A DNA stretch of 64,000 nucleotides from an uncultured Clostridia bacterium. Its GTDB lineage: Bacteria > Bacillota > Clostridia > Christensenellales > UBA1242. Positions within the stretch are counted from its first letter, which is position 1. Every line of letters begins with the position of its first letter. The notes under the pieces were generated by a model. That model worked only from the letters and a program-made list of their open reading frames with translations. It did not search any database and was not told the origin of the DNA. Location of the stretch: contig CAKVFH010000003.1 of assembly GCA_934746515.1 (NCBI GenBank), positions 62,001-126,000 on the forward strand. The letters are read 5' to 3'. Shown piece by piece: positions 36,812-46,912 of this stretch. Both the position numbers and the translations under genes were made by a program.

Positions 36812-38218
36812 ATGACTGACACTAAAGCTAAAAATACTGGGGCTGAAAGAAAACCTGCAAAGCCAGCAACTGACAGAATTATGAATGTTGGTGTAATCTC
36901 GCTGGGTTGTGACAAAAACAGAGTTGACTCGGAAATTATGCTGACATATTTAAGTGAAGCTGGCTACAAATTCACATCTGATGCGTCAAATGCTGATATT
37001 ATCATTGTCAACACTTGTGGTTTTATTGAAACCGCAAGAAATGAATCAATGGAAGCCATTGGCGAAATGGTTGAATATAGAAAAAATCCAAAATATAGAT
37101 GCAAAAGACTTATTGTAACAGGTTGCATGCCACAAAGATGGTCTTCAAATATCTTGAATGAATTTCCTGAAATTGACATTATTTTGGGTATTGATAGTTA
37201 TCCAGAGATTGTGAATATTTTGAAAGCATCTTTTGAAAATAACAAAAAAGTTGTTAAAGTTGGCAGCACAAAAAACTTGCCATTTATCAAAAACAGAGTT
37301 GTAACAACTCCAATGCACTATGCATACCTAAAAATTGCTGATGGTTGCGACAATTTCTGCACATTCTGCACAATTCCATTCATCCGCGGAAGATATCGCT
37401 CAATGGACATTGACAGTTTGTTTGAAGAGGCAACAAGACTTGTTGAAAATGGCGCTGATGAACTCATTTTGGTTGCGCAAGACATTTCTAGATATGGTGA
37501 AGATAAAACCGGTAAGCCTGAAATTGTGAAACTTATTAGAAAGCTTTCAACCATTAAAGACTTAAAGTGGATTAGACTTTTGTATTGCTACCCAGAAAAA
37601 CTCACTGACGAACTTTTGAACGAAATTATCACAAATCCTAAGGTTTGCAAATATATTGATATTCCGCTTCAACATGTTTCAGACAAAGTATTGAAGCGAA
37701 TGAACAGAAAGACCTGCAAGAAAGATATAGTTAATTTGTTGGAAAAAATCAAAAGCGCTCCTGAATTTATTGCAATCCGCACAACTTATATGGTAGGATT
37801 TCCTGGGGAGACAGAACAAGATTTCAACGAGCTTGCAGAGTTTATTCAAAAATATAAGCTTATGCATGTTGGTTTCTTTGCTTACTCAAAAGAGCCTGAC
37901 ACAACCGCTGCAAATTTTGTTGATCAAATTCCTGATGATATAAAGACCAGACGACTTTTGAAACTTATGAAAATTCAGCAAAAAATCGCTAATGAAATCA
38001 ACAAAAGTTTCATTGGAAAGACTCTTGAAGTTTGCTATGAAGGCATTGACTATGAAAAACAACTCTTTTTCGGAAGATGTCAATATCAAACTCCTGAAGC
38101 CGACACGCTTGTGTTCTTTAAATCAAAAAATCCAATTGAGATTGGAAAATTTTATAAGGTAAAAATAACCAAAATTAAGGGTTATGATTTACAAGGAGAA
38201 GTTCAAGATGAAATTTAA
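36812..38218 (+). CDS. rimO: ribosomal protein S12 methylthiotransferase
   Basis: A radical-SAM enzyme that methylthiolates an Asp of ribosomal protein S12. The 468-residue protein has the N-terminal UPF0004 domain (VGVISLGCDKNRVDSE, VNTCGFIE, VTGCMPQR), the radical-SAM cluster motif CDNFCTFC, and a C-terminal TRAM domain. CDKNRVDSE and IPFIRGRYRS are typical of RimO and not of MiaB. A short hydrophilic N-terminal extension of about 25 residues is present. It follows the pseudo-FtsK by 5 nt. Confidence 0.95.
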   Translation: MTDTKAKNTGAERKPAKPATDRIMNVGVISLGCDKNRVDSEIMLTYLSEAGYKFTSDASNADIIIVNTCGFIETARNESMEAIGEMVEYRKNPKYRCKRLIVTGCMPQRWSSNILNEFPEIDIILGIDSYPEIVNILKASFENNKKVVKVGSTKNLPFIKNRVVTTPMHYAYLKIADGCDNFCTFCTIPFIRGRYRSMDIDSLFEEATRLVENGADELILVAQDISRYGEDKTGKPEIVKLIRKLSTIKDLKWIRLLYCYPEKLTDELLNEIITNPKVCKYIDIPLQHVSDKVLKRMNRKTCKKDIVNLLEKIKSAPEFIAIRTTYMVGFPGETEQDFNELAEFIQKYKLMHVGFFAYSKEPDTTAANFVDQIPDDIKTRRLLKLMKIQQKIANEINKSFIGKTLEVCYEGIDYEKQLFFGRCQYQTPEADTLVFFKSKNPIEIGKFYKVKITKIKGYDLQGEVQDEI

Positions 38219-38840
38219 AATGAATATTCCAAACACTTTAACAATGATAAGAATTTTCTGCACACCACTCATGGCTTTAATGTTTTTACTGCCAATTCCA
38301 AAGGGTATTGGTGTGTTTATCGCACTTGGCATTTATGTGCTTGCGTGCATCACCGATTCACTTGATGGTCACATTGCAAGAAAGTATAACATGATTACAG
38401 ATTTTGGCAAATTTATGGATCAAATTGCCGATAAGTTCATCACAACAACAGCAATGATTTTGGTGTTGTTTGGCTCTGCTCCAGTAACATGCAAATGGCT
38501 TTCAGTTTTAATGCTTTTGATTGTTGTGCTTCGTGATATTTTAATCAGTGGAATCAGAATGGTTGCCGCAAATAACAATGTGGTTATCGCAGCTGACATT
38601 TTCGGAAAAGTTAAATCATTCTTCTTGGATGTTTCTGCAATGGTTTTGATGCTTTTTGTGGGCTTGAGAGAAGTAATTGCAAATGACTTTTTGAGATATG
38701 TTCAAGTGTTTGGTATTTCACTCATGATTATTGGTGTTGTTTTAACAATCATTTCATGCGTAAACTATACAGTTCAAGCAATCAAAAAACTTTCAGCTCA
38801 AGAAGTTCCAGAAGAAATTGTTGCTGAAGATGAAGAATAA
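38208..38840 (+). CDS. pgsA: CDP-diacylglycerol-glycerol-3-phosphate 3-phosphatidyltransferase
   Basis: A membrane enzyme that commits CDP-diacylglycerol to phosphatidylglycerol. It has 210 residues, several membrane helices and the CDP-alcohol phosphotransferase motif in [20 protein letters not shown] followed by DQIAD. An upstream start at 38184 exists, but ATG 38208 has AAGGAGA at 8-nt spacing. The gene overlaps the end of rimO by 11 nt. rimO-pgsA-recA-rny is a common order in Clostridia. Confidence 0.95.
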   Translation: MKFKMNIPNTLTMIRIFCTPLMALMFLLPIPKGIGVFIALGIYVLACITDSLDGHIARKYNMITDFGKFMDQIADKFITTTAMILVLFGSAPVTCKWLSVLMLLIVVLRDILISGIRMVAANNNVVIAADIFGKVKSFFLDVSAMVLMLFVGLREVIANDFLRYVQVFGISLMIIGVVLTIISCVNYTVQAIKKLSAQEVPEEIVAEDEE

Positions 38841-38851
38841 AGGAGAAAATT

Positions 38852-39877
38852 ATGGCTAATGTAGATAAAGAGAAAAATCTTGAGCAAGCAATTGCTCAAA
38901 TCGAAAAAGAATTCGGAAAGGGAAGTATTATGCGTCTTGGCGAATATAATGTTCAAGATGTTGATGTTATTCCAACAGGCTGTTTAAGTTTGGATTTGGC
39001 ACTCGGTGTTGGTGGTGTTCCACGCGGAAGAATCATTGAGATTTATGGACCAGAAAGTTCTGGTAAAACCACAGTTTCACTTCACATTGTTGCTGAAGCT
39101 CAAAAGAAGGGTGGCACAGCTGCGTTTATCGACGCAGAACACGCGCTTGACCCAACCTACGCTGCACGCCTTGGTGTTGATATTAACAACCTTTATGTTT
39201 CACAACCAGACAACGGTGAACAAGGTTTGGAAATTGCTGAAAGCTTGGTTAGATCAGGTTCAGTTGATATTTTGGTTATTGACTCTGTTGCAGCTTTGAC
39301 ACCAAAAGCAGAAATTGATGGCGAAATGGGCGACAACCATGTTGGTCTTCAAGCAAGACTCATGAGCCAAGCGCTCCGTAAACTTACAGCTATCACTGCA
39401 AAAACAAAAACTTGTGTAATTTTTATCAACCAGTTGCGTGAAAAAGTTGGTGTTATGTTTGGTAGCCCTGAAACCACACCAGGCGGAAAAGCTCTTAAGT
39501 TTTATTCAAGTATCCGTCTTGATGTTAGAAAAGGTGAGCTTATCAAAGATGGCGATCAAGCAATTGGTGCAAGAACAAAAGTTAAAGTTGTTAAAAACAA
39601 ATGCGCTCCACCATTCAAAACAGCTGAATTTGATATGATTTTTGGCATGGGTATTTCAAACGAATCTTGCATTTTGGATATGGCTGTTGATCATGATATC
39701 ATTCAAAAGAGTGGTGCATGGTTCAGCTATAATGGCGAAAAGATTGGTCAAGGAAGAGATAATGTTAGAAAACTTTTGCTTGAAAATCCAGCACTCTGCG
39801 AAGAAATTGCTAATAAAGTTCGTGAAAGTGTGCTTCCAAAAGCTGAAAATAGTGCCGCTGAAACAGAAAATAAATAA
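38852..39877 (+). CDS. recA: recombinase RecA
   Basis: A 341-residue strand-exchange ATPase and SOS coprotease. Walker [16 protein letters not shown], Walker [18 protein letters not shown], the L2 loop [18 protein letters not shown] and a short acidic C-terminal tail are visible. AAAGGAGAAAATT precedes the ATG. No SOS box was recognised nearby; transcription may come from upstream pgsA. Confidence 0.98.
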   Translation: MANVDKEKNLEQAIAQIEKEFGKGSIMRLGEYNVQDVDVIPTGCLSLDLALGVGGVPRGRIIEIYGPESSGKTTVSLHIVAEAQKKGGTAAFIDAEHALDPTYAARLGVDINNLYVSQPDNGEQGLEIAESLVRSGSVDILVIDSVAALTPKAEIDGEMGDNHVGLQARLMSQALRKLTAITAKTKTCVIFINQLREKVGVMFGSPETTPGGKALKFYSSIRLDVRKGELIKDGDQAIGARTKVKVVKNKCAPPFKTAEFDMIFGMGISNESCILDMAVDHDIIQKSGAWFSYNGEKIGQGRDNVRKLLLENPALCEEIANKVRESVLPKAENSAAETENK

Positions 39878-39892
39878 AAATAAAGCCAAGAA

Positions 39893-39939
39893 GTTAGGTG
39901 CTTTTGATGTTAAAAAAGCTCTAAACTGCTTGGTTTTTT
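39893..39939 (+). terminator. branched terminator after recA
   Basis: AAGCCAAG pairs with CTTGGTTT around an inner GCTTTT/AAAAAGC stem, followed by TTTTTT. Confidence 0.65.
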
Positions 39940-40243
39940 CTTTGCCTGATTTTTTTGAAACTTTGCGATTTTGCAAAGAAATATAAATTTTTAAATAAAC
40001 CTAAAACTGTAATTTATCATAAATTTTGATTAAATTATTACATTTCAGCGAAATTTTGTAAAAATTTAGTTAATTTTGAGATAATAGCAATGTTTTTTAT
40101 TATTCGTCAAAGTTTTGATGTTGTTATATTGTGAGTTTGCTTGACTTAAATTTTTCACTATGTTAATATTTATTTATGGGTAAATAACAAAGGATAGTTA
40201 TACTATTTTAGTGTTTATACATATATTTTAGGGGGAACAAACT
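39940..40243. other. AT-rich intergenic region upstream of rny
   Basis: Contains no open frame. The only clear elements are the rny promoter at 40141-40169 and the GGGGGAA ribosome binding site; the predicted 5' leader is about 65 nt. Confidence 0.5.
40141..40169 (+). promoter_or_regulatory. promoter of rny
   Basis: TTGACT (40141-40146) and TAATAT (40164-40169) are 17 bp apart. Confidence 0.75.
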
Positions 40244-41797
40244 ATGGTTTATGCAATTATTGCAATTGTTTCCTTGGCTCTAGGTGGTGGCGTTAGTTAT
40301 TTTGTTACAAAACAATTGATTGAAAAAAAATTAGGTAATGCTAAAAATATTGCTGAAAAAGCTATTAAAGATGCTGAAGAAAAAGCATCTTCAATAAAAA
40401 AAGAAGCCGTTTTGGAGGCCAAGGAAGAAGTTTTAAAGATTAAAACTGACTCTGAAAACGAATGCAGAGAAAGAAGAAATGAGATTCAAAAAATGGAGTC
40501 TCGTATCTTGGAAAAAGAAGAAAATCTCGACAGGAAAAATGATTTGCTTGACAAAAAAATGCAGTCTATTGATGACGCTAAACAAGAACTTGAAAACAAA
40601 AAACAAGAACTTGAAAATGCAAAACAAGACATTTTGAAAGAAAGAGAAACAATCTCAAAAGAGCTTGAAAAAGTTGCAGGGCTTTCTCGTGAAGAAGCTA
40701 AAAAACAAGTTGTTGATTCAATTATTGATGACGCAAGAAAAGATGCTGGAAACATTGTTCGTGAAATTGAACAACAAGCTCAAGAAGAAGGCGAAAAGAA
40801 GGCAAGAGACATTATCACCCTTGCGATTCAGAAATGCGCAACCGATCAAACTGCCGATGTTACTGTGACAACAGTTTCACTTCCATCAGACGAAATGAAA
40901 GGCAGAATCATTGGAAGAGAAGGCAGAAATATTCGTGCAATTGAAAACGCAACTGGTGTTGATCTTATTGTTGATGACACTCCAGATGCTGTTATTCTTT
41001 CATCTTTTGACCCAATCAGAAGAGAAGTTGCAAGACTTACACTTGAAAAACTTATCACCGATGGAAGAATCCATCCAGCAAGAGTTGAAGACATTGTTGA
41101 AAAGGTTAAAAAAGACATTGAAAAAACCATCAAAGAAGCTGGTGAAAACGCAAGCTTCGAAGCAGGAGTATTCAATCTTCACCCAGAACTTATCAAAATT
41201 CTCGGTCGTTTGAAATACAGAACCAGCTATGGTCAAAATGTTTTGAAACACAGTTTGGAAACATCTTACATTGCAGGTTTGTTGGCTGGCGAGCTTGGTG
41301 CAAATGTTGCAGTTGCAAAAAGAGCTGGTCTTTTGCATGATATTGGCAAAGCACTTGACTTTGAAATGGAAGGCACCCATGTTTCTATTGGTGTTGATGT
41401 TGCAAAAAAATACAAAGAAAGCCCAGAAGTTATTCATTGTATTGAAGCTCACCATGGTGGCGTTGAATTTAAGTCTATTGAAGCAATTCTTGTTCAAGTT
41501 GCCGATGCAATTTCATCAGCAAGACCTGGTGCAAGAAGAGAAAGTTTGGATGCTTATGTAAAGCGTCTTGAAAAACTTGAAGAAATCGCAAATAGCTTTA
41601 AAGGTGTTGACACATCTTATGCAATTCAAGCCGGCCGTGAAATTCGTATTGCTGTTAAGCCTGAAGAGGTTGACGATGCTTCAATGGTTATTTTGGCAAA
41701 GGAAATCGCTAGAAAAATTGAATCAGAACTTGAATATCCTGGTCAAATCAAAGTTAATATTATTCGTGAAACCAGAGCAACTGATGTTGCATCTTAA
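40244..41797 (+). CDS. rny: ribonuclease Y
   Basis: A membrane-anchored endoribonuclease that starts mRNA decay in Bacillota. The 517-residue protein has an N-terminal membrane helix, a long charged coiled coil to about residue 200, a KH domain ([19 protein letters not shown]) and an HD domain ([19 protein letters not shown]). TAGGGGGAACAAACT precedes the ATG. It follows recA, as in B. subtilis. Confidence 0.97.
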   Translation: MVYAIIAIVSLALGGGVSYFVTKQLIEKKLGNAKNIAEKAIKDAEEKASSIKKEAVLEAKEEVLKIKTDSENECRERRNEIQKMESRILEKEENLDRKNDLLDKKMQSIDDAKQELENKKQELENAKQDILKERETISKELEKVAGLSREEAKKQVVDSIIDDARKDAGNIVREIEQQAQEEGEKKARDIITLAIQKCATDQTADVTVTTVSLPSDEMKGRIIGREGRNIRAIENATGVDLIVDDTPDAVILSSFDPIRREVARLTLEKLITDGRIHPARVEDIVEKVKKDIEKTIKEAGENASFEAGVFNLHPELIKILGRLKYRTSYGQNVLKHSLETSYIAGLLAGELGANVAVAKRAGLLHDIGKALDFEMEGTHVSIGVDVAKKYKESPEVIHCIEAHHGGVEFKSIEAILVQVADAISSARPGARRESLDAYVKRLEKLEEIANSFKGVDTSYAIQAGREIRIAVKPEEVDDASMVILAKEIARKIESELEYPGQIKVNIIRETRATDVAS

Positions 41798-41803
41798 ACT
41801 TAA

Positions 41804-41830
41804 AAAAACTGTCCTTGTGGCAGTTTTTGT
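41804..41830 (+). terminator. terminator after rny
   Basis: AAAAACTG/CAGTTTTT 8-bp stem with a 9-nt loop, ending in T residues. Confidence 0.85.
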
Positions 41831-41906
41831 TTGCTATAAATTTTTGCAAAAAACACATTACAGTGCTGATTTCGTGAAAAATATAAATAAAACAAAAGGA
41901 GAAGTT

Positions 41907-42389
41907 ATGGATTTAAAAATTGAAACAGATGAATTTAGGTTAAAGGTTAGAACCAACGGCATTATTTTGAACAACAACAAAGTTTTGATGTGTTGTATAA
42001 ACCATAGTGATTTTTGGTGCTGTCCTGGTGGACATATTCATTTGGGTGAAGATAGCAAAACTGCTGCTCTTCGCGAAATAAAAGAGGAAGTTGGAATCAG
42101 TTTTGACGATGCCAAACTTATCACTATGATGGAAAGTTTCTTTAAAGATGGCAAAGGTAAGCTCTTTCATGAATTGAGTTTTTATTATTTAATGCAAGGA
42201 AGAATACCAGCTGAAAAGTGCAATGATTACAGCTATGATGAAAATGACGAAGGCAAAATGGTTCATTTGAAATTCAAGTGGTTTGACCTTGACCGCTTGG
42301 AAAATATCGACATTCGACCAGCAAACTTGAAAGAAACTTTAAAAAATCGTGACTTCAATCTTCAGCATGTTATTCGAGTTGAATACTAA
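41907..42389 (+). CDS. Nudix hydrolase
   Basis: A 160-residue Nudix protein. The box is complete: GGHIHLGEDSKTAALREIKE followed by EVGI, giving the G-x5-E-x7-RE-x2-EE-x-G pattern. Such enzymes cleave nucleoside diphosphates linked to another moiety; the substrate is unknown. An insert of about 15 acidic residues (NDYSYDENDEG) follows the box. The frame is open back to 41568 inside rny, but ATG 41907 has AAAGGAGAAGTT and begins a normal Nudix N-terminus. Confidence 0.9.
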   Translation: MDLKIETDEFRLKVRTNGIILNNNKVLMCCINHSDFWCCPGGHIHLGEDSKTAALREIKEEVGISFDDAKLITMMESFFKDGKGKLFHELSFYYLMQGRIPAEKCNDYSYDENDEGKMVHLKFKWFDLDRLENIDIRPANLKETLKNRDFNLQHVIRVEY

Positions 42390-42402
42390 TAAAACCGAAA
42401 AG

Positions 42403-42431
42403 TAGTTGTTAGAAATAACGACTATTTTTTT
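42403..42431 (+). terminator. terminator after the Nudix gene
   Basis: TAGTTGTTA pairs with TAACGACTA (one G-T wobble) around GAAA, followed by seven T. Confidence 0.8.
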
Positions 42432-42473
42432 ATTTTTTGTATAATTTTGTAAATATTCGCAATATATTATAAT

Positions 42474-43298
42474 ATGTATAAGTTATTTGATTTACACAAC
42501 GATTACTTTTTGCAGATGCCAAAAGACCGAAAAAAAGAAAGCTATTTGGCAGGGCTTGGAGCTACAGAAAATATAGTTTCTGCGATTTGGACATCTGAAA
42601 TGAACGAGCAAGAATCGTTTTTGATGATAGAAAAAGCAAGAGAATTTGTCAATAAAAAGGAAAAATTGTTTTTGGGTGTCGAAGATTTGCATTTTTTGAG
42701 CAAAGATAATCTTTCAGAATTTTTGAAGTATAAACCTATTTATGCAGGGCTAACTTGGAACACATCAAATGCACTAGCGGGTGGCGCGCATGAGTGTGGG
42801 GGACTGACAAATTTTGGGAAAATGGTCGTTAAAAAACTGGAAGAAAATTTCATAAATGTTGATGTTGCTCATCTTAACGAAAACAGTTTTTTGGATGTTG
42901 CAAAAGCGTCAAATAATCCATTGTTTTGCTCTCATTCTGCGTGTTTTTCGCTCTGCAATAATCAGCGAAACCTAAAAGACTATCAAATCAAAATGATTTG
43001 CGATTCAGGCGGACTTGTTGGGCTTTGCTTGGTTAGTGATTTCTTGAACGGCACAAAAAAGTGTTTGGTTGATGACATAATTTGTCATATTGATTACTTT
43101 GCTTGCCATTTTGGAATTGATAATCTTGCGATTGGCACAGATTTTTATGGCACAAAGCATTTGCCAAAAGGCATAAAAACCTATGATAATTTAATTAAAT
43201 CGTTATCTAAAGGCTTGTCAAAAATGGGCTACACTGAAAAGGCAATCAGCAAAATTTTTTATGATAATGCCAGCACATTTTTCAAAAAAATGGCGTAA
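42474..43298 (+). CDS. membrane-dipeptidase family (M19) hydrolase
   Basis: A 274-residue zinc amidohydrolase-fold dipeptidase. It shows the metal site FDLHND near the N-terminus, the bridging acidic residue in GVEDL, GLTWNTSNALAGG, VDVAHLN, SHSAC, RNL and IGTDFYG, in family order. It is shorter than the renal-type enzymes (~320-400). It probably cleaves dipeptides or peptidoglycan-derived peptides. No Shine-Dalgarno sequence precedes the ATG, and TATATT lies 5 nt upstream, so the mRNA may be leaderless. Confidence 0.88.
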   Translation: MYKLFDLHNDYFLQMPKDRKKESYLAGLGATENIVSAIWTSEMNEQESFLMIEKAREFVNKKEKLFLGVEDLHFLSKDNLSEFLKYKPIYAGLTWNTSNALAGGAHECGGLTNFGKMVVKKLEENFINVDVAHLNENSFLDVAKASNNPLFCSHSACFSLCNNQRNLKDYQIKMICDSGGLVGLCLVSDFLNGTKKCLVDDIICHIDYFACHFGIDNLAIGTDFYGTKHLPKGIKTYDNLIKSLSKGLSKMGYTEKAISKIFYDNASTFFKKMA

Positions 43299-43440
43299 AT
43301 GTTTTGTTTAAGCAAATGAACTTTTGCTTGCATGAACAAAATTTTTCACTAACTGATAATTAGTTGTTTTTAGTAATTTTATTTAAACTACTTGATTAAA
43401 ATTTTTATACTTGGCAAAGATTATCTTTGTTGGAGGGTTT

Positions 43441-44040
43441 ATGAATTTTAATGAAAGTCAAACAAAAGTTAATTTAGCAAAAAGTTTTGCCGCCGAGTGT
43501 CAGGCGGGTGCGAGATATCAATTTATGGCGACACAAGCGCAAAATGAAATGCTGTTTTACATTAAAGACACGATGAAAATGATTGCGAAAAACGAAATGG
43601 CGCACGCAAAGTTGTTTTATGATTATATTGTTGAAAAAGGCGGAGAGTGCAAGGTTGAACTTGAAGCAGACTATCCTTATCCAGACCCAAAACTTGATGT
43701 GAGTTTGTGTGCAGAAAAGAAAATAGAGCAAGAAGAGTTCGATACAATTTATCCGGAATTTGCAAAAATTGCTCGCGAAGAAGGTTTTAAAGATATTGCT
43801 GAAAGTTTTGAGCTTGTTGCAAATGTTGAAAAAACACACGCTGAAATTTTGGACTATTTGTGCAAGGGTTACAAGCAAAACGGACTTTATAAATCTAAAA
43901 CAAAGCGCGTTATGAAATGCTCAAATTGTGGGCATATTGATTTCTTGACACAAGGCTGGTCAAAGTGTCCGCTTTGTTCACTTGACAAAGGCTACATTGC
44001 AATTGATTATTGCGACATTTTCAAAAAGGCTGCAGAATAG
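43441..44040 (+). CDS. rubrerythrin-like diiron/rubredoxin protein
   Basis: A 199-residue protein with a ferritin-like four-helix domain (Glu in AAECQAGARYQF, EMAHAKLFYDYI, VEKTHAEIL) and a C-terminal rubredoxin-type site (MKCSNCGHIDF, KCPLCS). Rubrerythrins reduce hydrogen peroxide in anaerobes. TTGGAGGGTTT precedes ATG 43441. It is a single gene ending at a terminator, and it supports an anaerobic lifestyle. The zinc-ribbon spacing is somewhat unlike classical rubrerythrin. Confidence 0.9.
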   Translation: MNFNESQTKVNLAKSFAAECQAGARYQFMATQAQNEMLFYIKDTMKMIAKNEMAHAKLFYDYIVEKGGECKVELEADYPYPDPKLDVSLCAEKKIEQEEFDTIYPEFAKIAREEGFKDIAESFELVANVEKTHAEILDYLCKGYKQNGLYKSKTKRVMKCSNCGHIDFLTQGWSKCPLCSLDKGYIAIDYCDIFKKAAE

Positions 44041-44080
44041 ATTGCCAGCCGCTTTAAACTAATATTTAATAAATTCAGAA

Positions 44081-44112
44081 ATAAGGACAATTTGTATTGT
44101 CTTTATTTTTTT
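44081..44112 (+). terminator. terminator after rubrerythrin
   Basis: ATAAGGACAAT pairs with ATTGTCTTTAT around TTGT, followed by seven T. Confidence 0.88.
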
Positions 44113-44223
44113 AAGCTCGTTTTGGTTATTTATAAAATGAGCCAAAAAACTCGTTTGTGACTGCGAACAGGTGTTTTTGCTCAAACTAATCTTACAAAGT
44201 TATTCAAAAAATATTGATTTAGT

Positions 44224-44251
44224 TTGTGAATGTCAAATTTTGTGATATTAT
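44224..44251 (+). promoter_or_regulatory. promoter of nrnA-fhs
   Basis: TTGTGA (44224-44229) and TATTAT (44246-44251) are 16 bp apart. Confidence 0.5.
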
Positions 44252-44272
44252 AGAATTATAAGGAGAATTAGG

Positions 44273-45223
44273 ATGCACCAGTCTATAAAGTTATTTAAAA
44301 AAGCAAAAAATATTGCAATATTTTCGCATAAAAGCCCAGATCCAGACGCAATTGGAAGCGCGCTTGCACTAAAGTTTGCACTTGAGAGAGCTGGCAAAAA
44401 TGTTTCGTTGTTTTGCGATGACGAAATGGTTGGAAATTATGGCTTCTTGCCAGGTTTTGATGAATACAACACCAAAACATTAGACGGCATTGATTTGTTT
44501 GTTTCGGTGGATGTTGCGTCAAGTGGACTTCTCGGAAAGTTTGAAGAGCCTTTCAAAAATTTCGCAAACACTCTTAAAATTGATCACCATAGTTCTGGTG
44601 AAAATTTTGCTCACCACAATCTAGTTGAATTTGAAAGCGCTTGTGCGGTTGTGGTTTTCGAGCTTATCCAAGCCATGAAAATTAAGATTGATGCAAATAT
44701 TGCAACAGATTTATATTTCGGAATCTGTGGCGACACGGGGATTTTTAGGAACAATAACACTGACAGCAAAACATTCATGATTTGCGCTAAACTTTTAGAA
44801 CTCGGCGCAGATTACAGAAAGGTTTATTCAGAGTTTTTTGAAAAACGAACTCTTGCAAACCTGCTTTTGACAAGCAATGCAATTTTAAATGCGATTATTG
44901 ATGATGAACAAAAATATGCAATCATGAGTGTTTCGACTGATGATTATGACAAGTTTGGCGCAAGCGAGTCGGAAAATATTGGAAATCTTCCTAATTCATT
45001 TTTGAGTTGCGGTTACAAGATTGCAGCAATTTTAAAGCAAAAGACAGATGGTATTCATGTTTCGTTCCGTTCAAAATTTGAGTTTGATGTTTCAAAGATT
45101 GCAGAAAAATTTGGCGGTGGTGGACACAAAAACGCTTCAGGTTGTTTGATTATTGACACACTTTCAAATGCTGAAAACTTGGTTGAAAAAGAAATAAAAA
45201 ATTATTTAAAGGAGAATCAATAA
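44273..45223 (+). CDS. nrnA: DHH/DHHA1 phosphoesterase, NrnA-like
   Basis: A 316-residue protein that degrades short RNA oligomers and/or dephosphorylates pAp. DHH motifs: IFSHKSPDPDAIGSALA, SVDVASSG, KIDHHSSG; DHHA1 motif KFGGGGHKNASG. TAAGGAGAATTAGG precedes the ATG. It overlaps fhs by one base (TAATG), so the two genes are translationally coupled. Confidence 0.9.
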   Translation: MHQSIKLFKKAKNIAIFSHKSPDPDAIGSALALKFALERAGKNVSLFCDDEMVGNYGFLPGFDEYNTKTLDGIDLFVSVDVASSGLLGKFEEPFKNFANTLKIDHHSSGENFAHHNLVEFESACAVVVFELIQAMKIKIDANIATDLYFGICGDTGIFRNNNTDSKTFMICAKLLELGADYRKVYSEFFEKRTLANLLLTSNAILNAIIDDEQKYAIMSVSTDDYDKFGASESENIGNLPNSFLSCGYKIAAILKQKTDGIHVSFRSKFEFDVSKIAEKFGGGGHKNASGCLIIDTLSNAENLVEKEIKNYLKENQ

Positions 45224-46902
45224 TGAAGACAGATATTGAAATTGCACAAGAATCGAAACTCTTAAATATTGAAGAGATTGCATTAAAACTTAACATTGCA
45301 GAATCTGACCTTGACAAATATGGCGAAAAGATTGCAAAAGTGAAAGGATTTCAAAAATATTTGAAAGCTCCTAAAAAGCAAGGCAAACTTATTTTGGTTA
45401 CGGCAATGAGCCCAACCAAATTTGGCATTGGAAAAACAACTGTTTCAATCGGTTTAGCTGATGCATTGTCGCTTAAAAACAAAAGCGTTTGCTTGGCACT
45501 TCGTGAGCCTTCACTTGGGCCAGTTTTTGGAATTAAGGGCGGTGCTGCTGGTGGTGGTTATAGTCAAGTTTTGCCAATGGAAGATATCAATTTGAATTTC
45601 ACTGGCGATTTTGACGCAATCACATCAGCAAACAATTTGCTTTGCGCAATGATTGATAATCATATTTTTAACGGCAACAAGCTTGATATTGATGTGAATA
45701 ATATTTTGTTTCACAGGTGTTTGGATGTGAATGATAGGTCTCTTCGCGACATAAGTTATTATATAGGCGGAAAAGATAAAGACGGAAAGAAACAAAACCT
45801 TTTGAGAAAAGACAGTTTCACAATCACATCAGCCAGCGAGACTATGGCGATCTGTTGTTTAGCAACCGATTTTGATGATCTTAAAAACAGACTTGGCAAT
45901 ATCATGGTTGCGCTAAATAAAAATGGCGAGCCAGTTTATGCAAGAGACTTAAAAGCTGAAGGAAGCATGGCTGTTTTGCTTCGAAACATTCTTTCACCAA
46001 ATCTTGTGCAAACCATTGCTCACACTCCAGCCTTTGTGCATCTTGGACCTTTCGCAAACATTGCACATGGCTGCAATAGTGTTATTGCAACCAAACTTGC
46101 ACTTGCAACAAGCGATTATGCAATCACTGAAGCAGGTTTTGGAAGTGATCTTGGTGCAGAAAAATTTATGGACGTAAAGTGCAGAATTGCTGGGCTTGAA
46201 CCAAGCGTTATTGTTTTGGTTTCAACAATCCGTGGTCTTAAATTTCATGGCGAAATGCCCGATGATTTTGCTGGTGACACATTGCCTTATGTTGAAAAGG
46301 GACTTGGCAATTTATACAGACACATTGATGCACTTAAAAATGTATACAACAAAAACGTTGTTGTAACAATCAATAAATTTTTGTCTGACACTGATAGAGA
46401 AATCAATTTTGTGATTGACGAACTTAAAAAGCGCGGAATTGACGCTGTTGTTAATGAATGTTTTGTTAAAGGCGGTGCTGGAACACTTGATCTTGCCGAT
46501 GCAGTGCTTAAAAACATGAATGACAACGAGTTAAAATATGCTTATAATTTGGATGATAAAGTTGAAACCAAGATTGAAAAGATTGTCAAAAAAGTGTATG
46601 GCGGAGATGGTGTTATTTTATCTGAACTCGCCAAGCAAAAAATTGAATTTATAAACAAGTATAAATTTGATAAATTGCCAGTAATTATAGCAAAAACTCA
46701 ATTTAGTTTTACAGATGATAAACAGATAGTTGGTGCGCCAACAAACTTTAAGCTTAACATTCGCGATATTGAACTTAAAACCGGCAGCGGATTTATTGTT
46801 GTTATTGCAGGCGACATGATGCTTATGCCAGGACTATCAAAAGTTCCGAATGCGGAAAAGATTGACATGCTTGCCGATGGCACAATTATTGGACTATCAT
46901 AA
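45223..46902 (+). CDS. fhs: formate-tetrahydrofolate ligase
   Basis: Makes 10-formyl-tetrahydrofolate from formate, ATP and tetrahydrofolate, for purine synthesis and one-carbon metabolism. The 559-residue length is typical. Family segments include a P-loop-like MSPTKFGIGKTTVSIGLADA, REPSLGPVFGIKGGAAGGGY, GDFDAITSANNLL, EAGFGSDLGAEKFMDVKCR and ALPYV-like LPYVEKGLGNL. The loop reads GIGKTT where most homologues have GEGKTT. It is coupled to nrnA and followed by the protease gene after 10 nt. Confidence 0.96.
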   Translation: MKTDIEIAQESKLLNIEEIALKLNIAESDLDKYGEKIAKVKGFQKYLKAPKKQGKLILVTAMSPTKFGIGKTTVSIGLADALSLKNKSVCLALREPSLGPVFGIKGGAAGGGYSQVLPMEDINLNFTGDFDAITSANNLLCAMIDNHIFNGNKLDIDVNNILFHRCLDVNDRSLRDISYYIGGKDKDGKKQNLLRKDSFTITSASETMAICCLATDFDDLKNRLGNIMVALNKNGEPVYARDLKAEGSMAVLLRNILSPNLVQTIAHTPAFVHLGPFANIAHGCNSVIATKLALATSDYAITEAGFGSDLGAEKFMDVKCRIAGLEPSVIVLVSTIRGLKFHGEMPDDFAGDTLPYVEKGLGNLYRHIDALKNVYNKNVVVTINKFLSDTDREINFVIDELKKRGIDAVVNECFVKGGAGTLDLADAVLKNMNDNELKYAYNLDDKVETKIEKIVKKVYGGDGVILSELAKQKIEFINKYKFDKLPVIIAKTQFSFTDDKQIVGAPTNFKLNIRDIELKTGSGFIVVIAGDMMLMPGLSKVPNAEKIDMLADGTIIGLS

Positions 46903-46912
46903 AGGAGAATTT

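Noticed and set aside
40433..40755. Minus-strand open frames within rny
   Set aside because: They mirror the charged coiled coil of RNase Y and have no independent support.
41568..41906. N-terminal extension of the Nudix protein
   Set aside because: The extension lies in an alternative frame of rny, and a strong ribosome binding site with a normal Nudix N-terminus begins at 41907.
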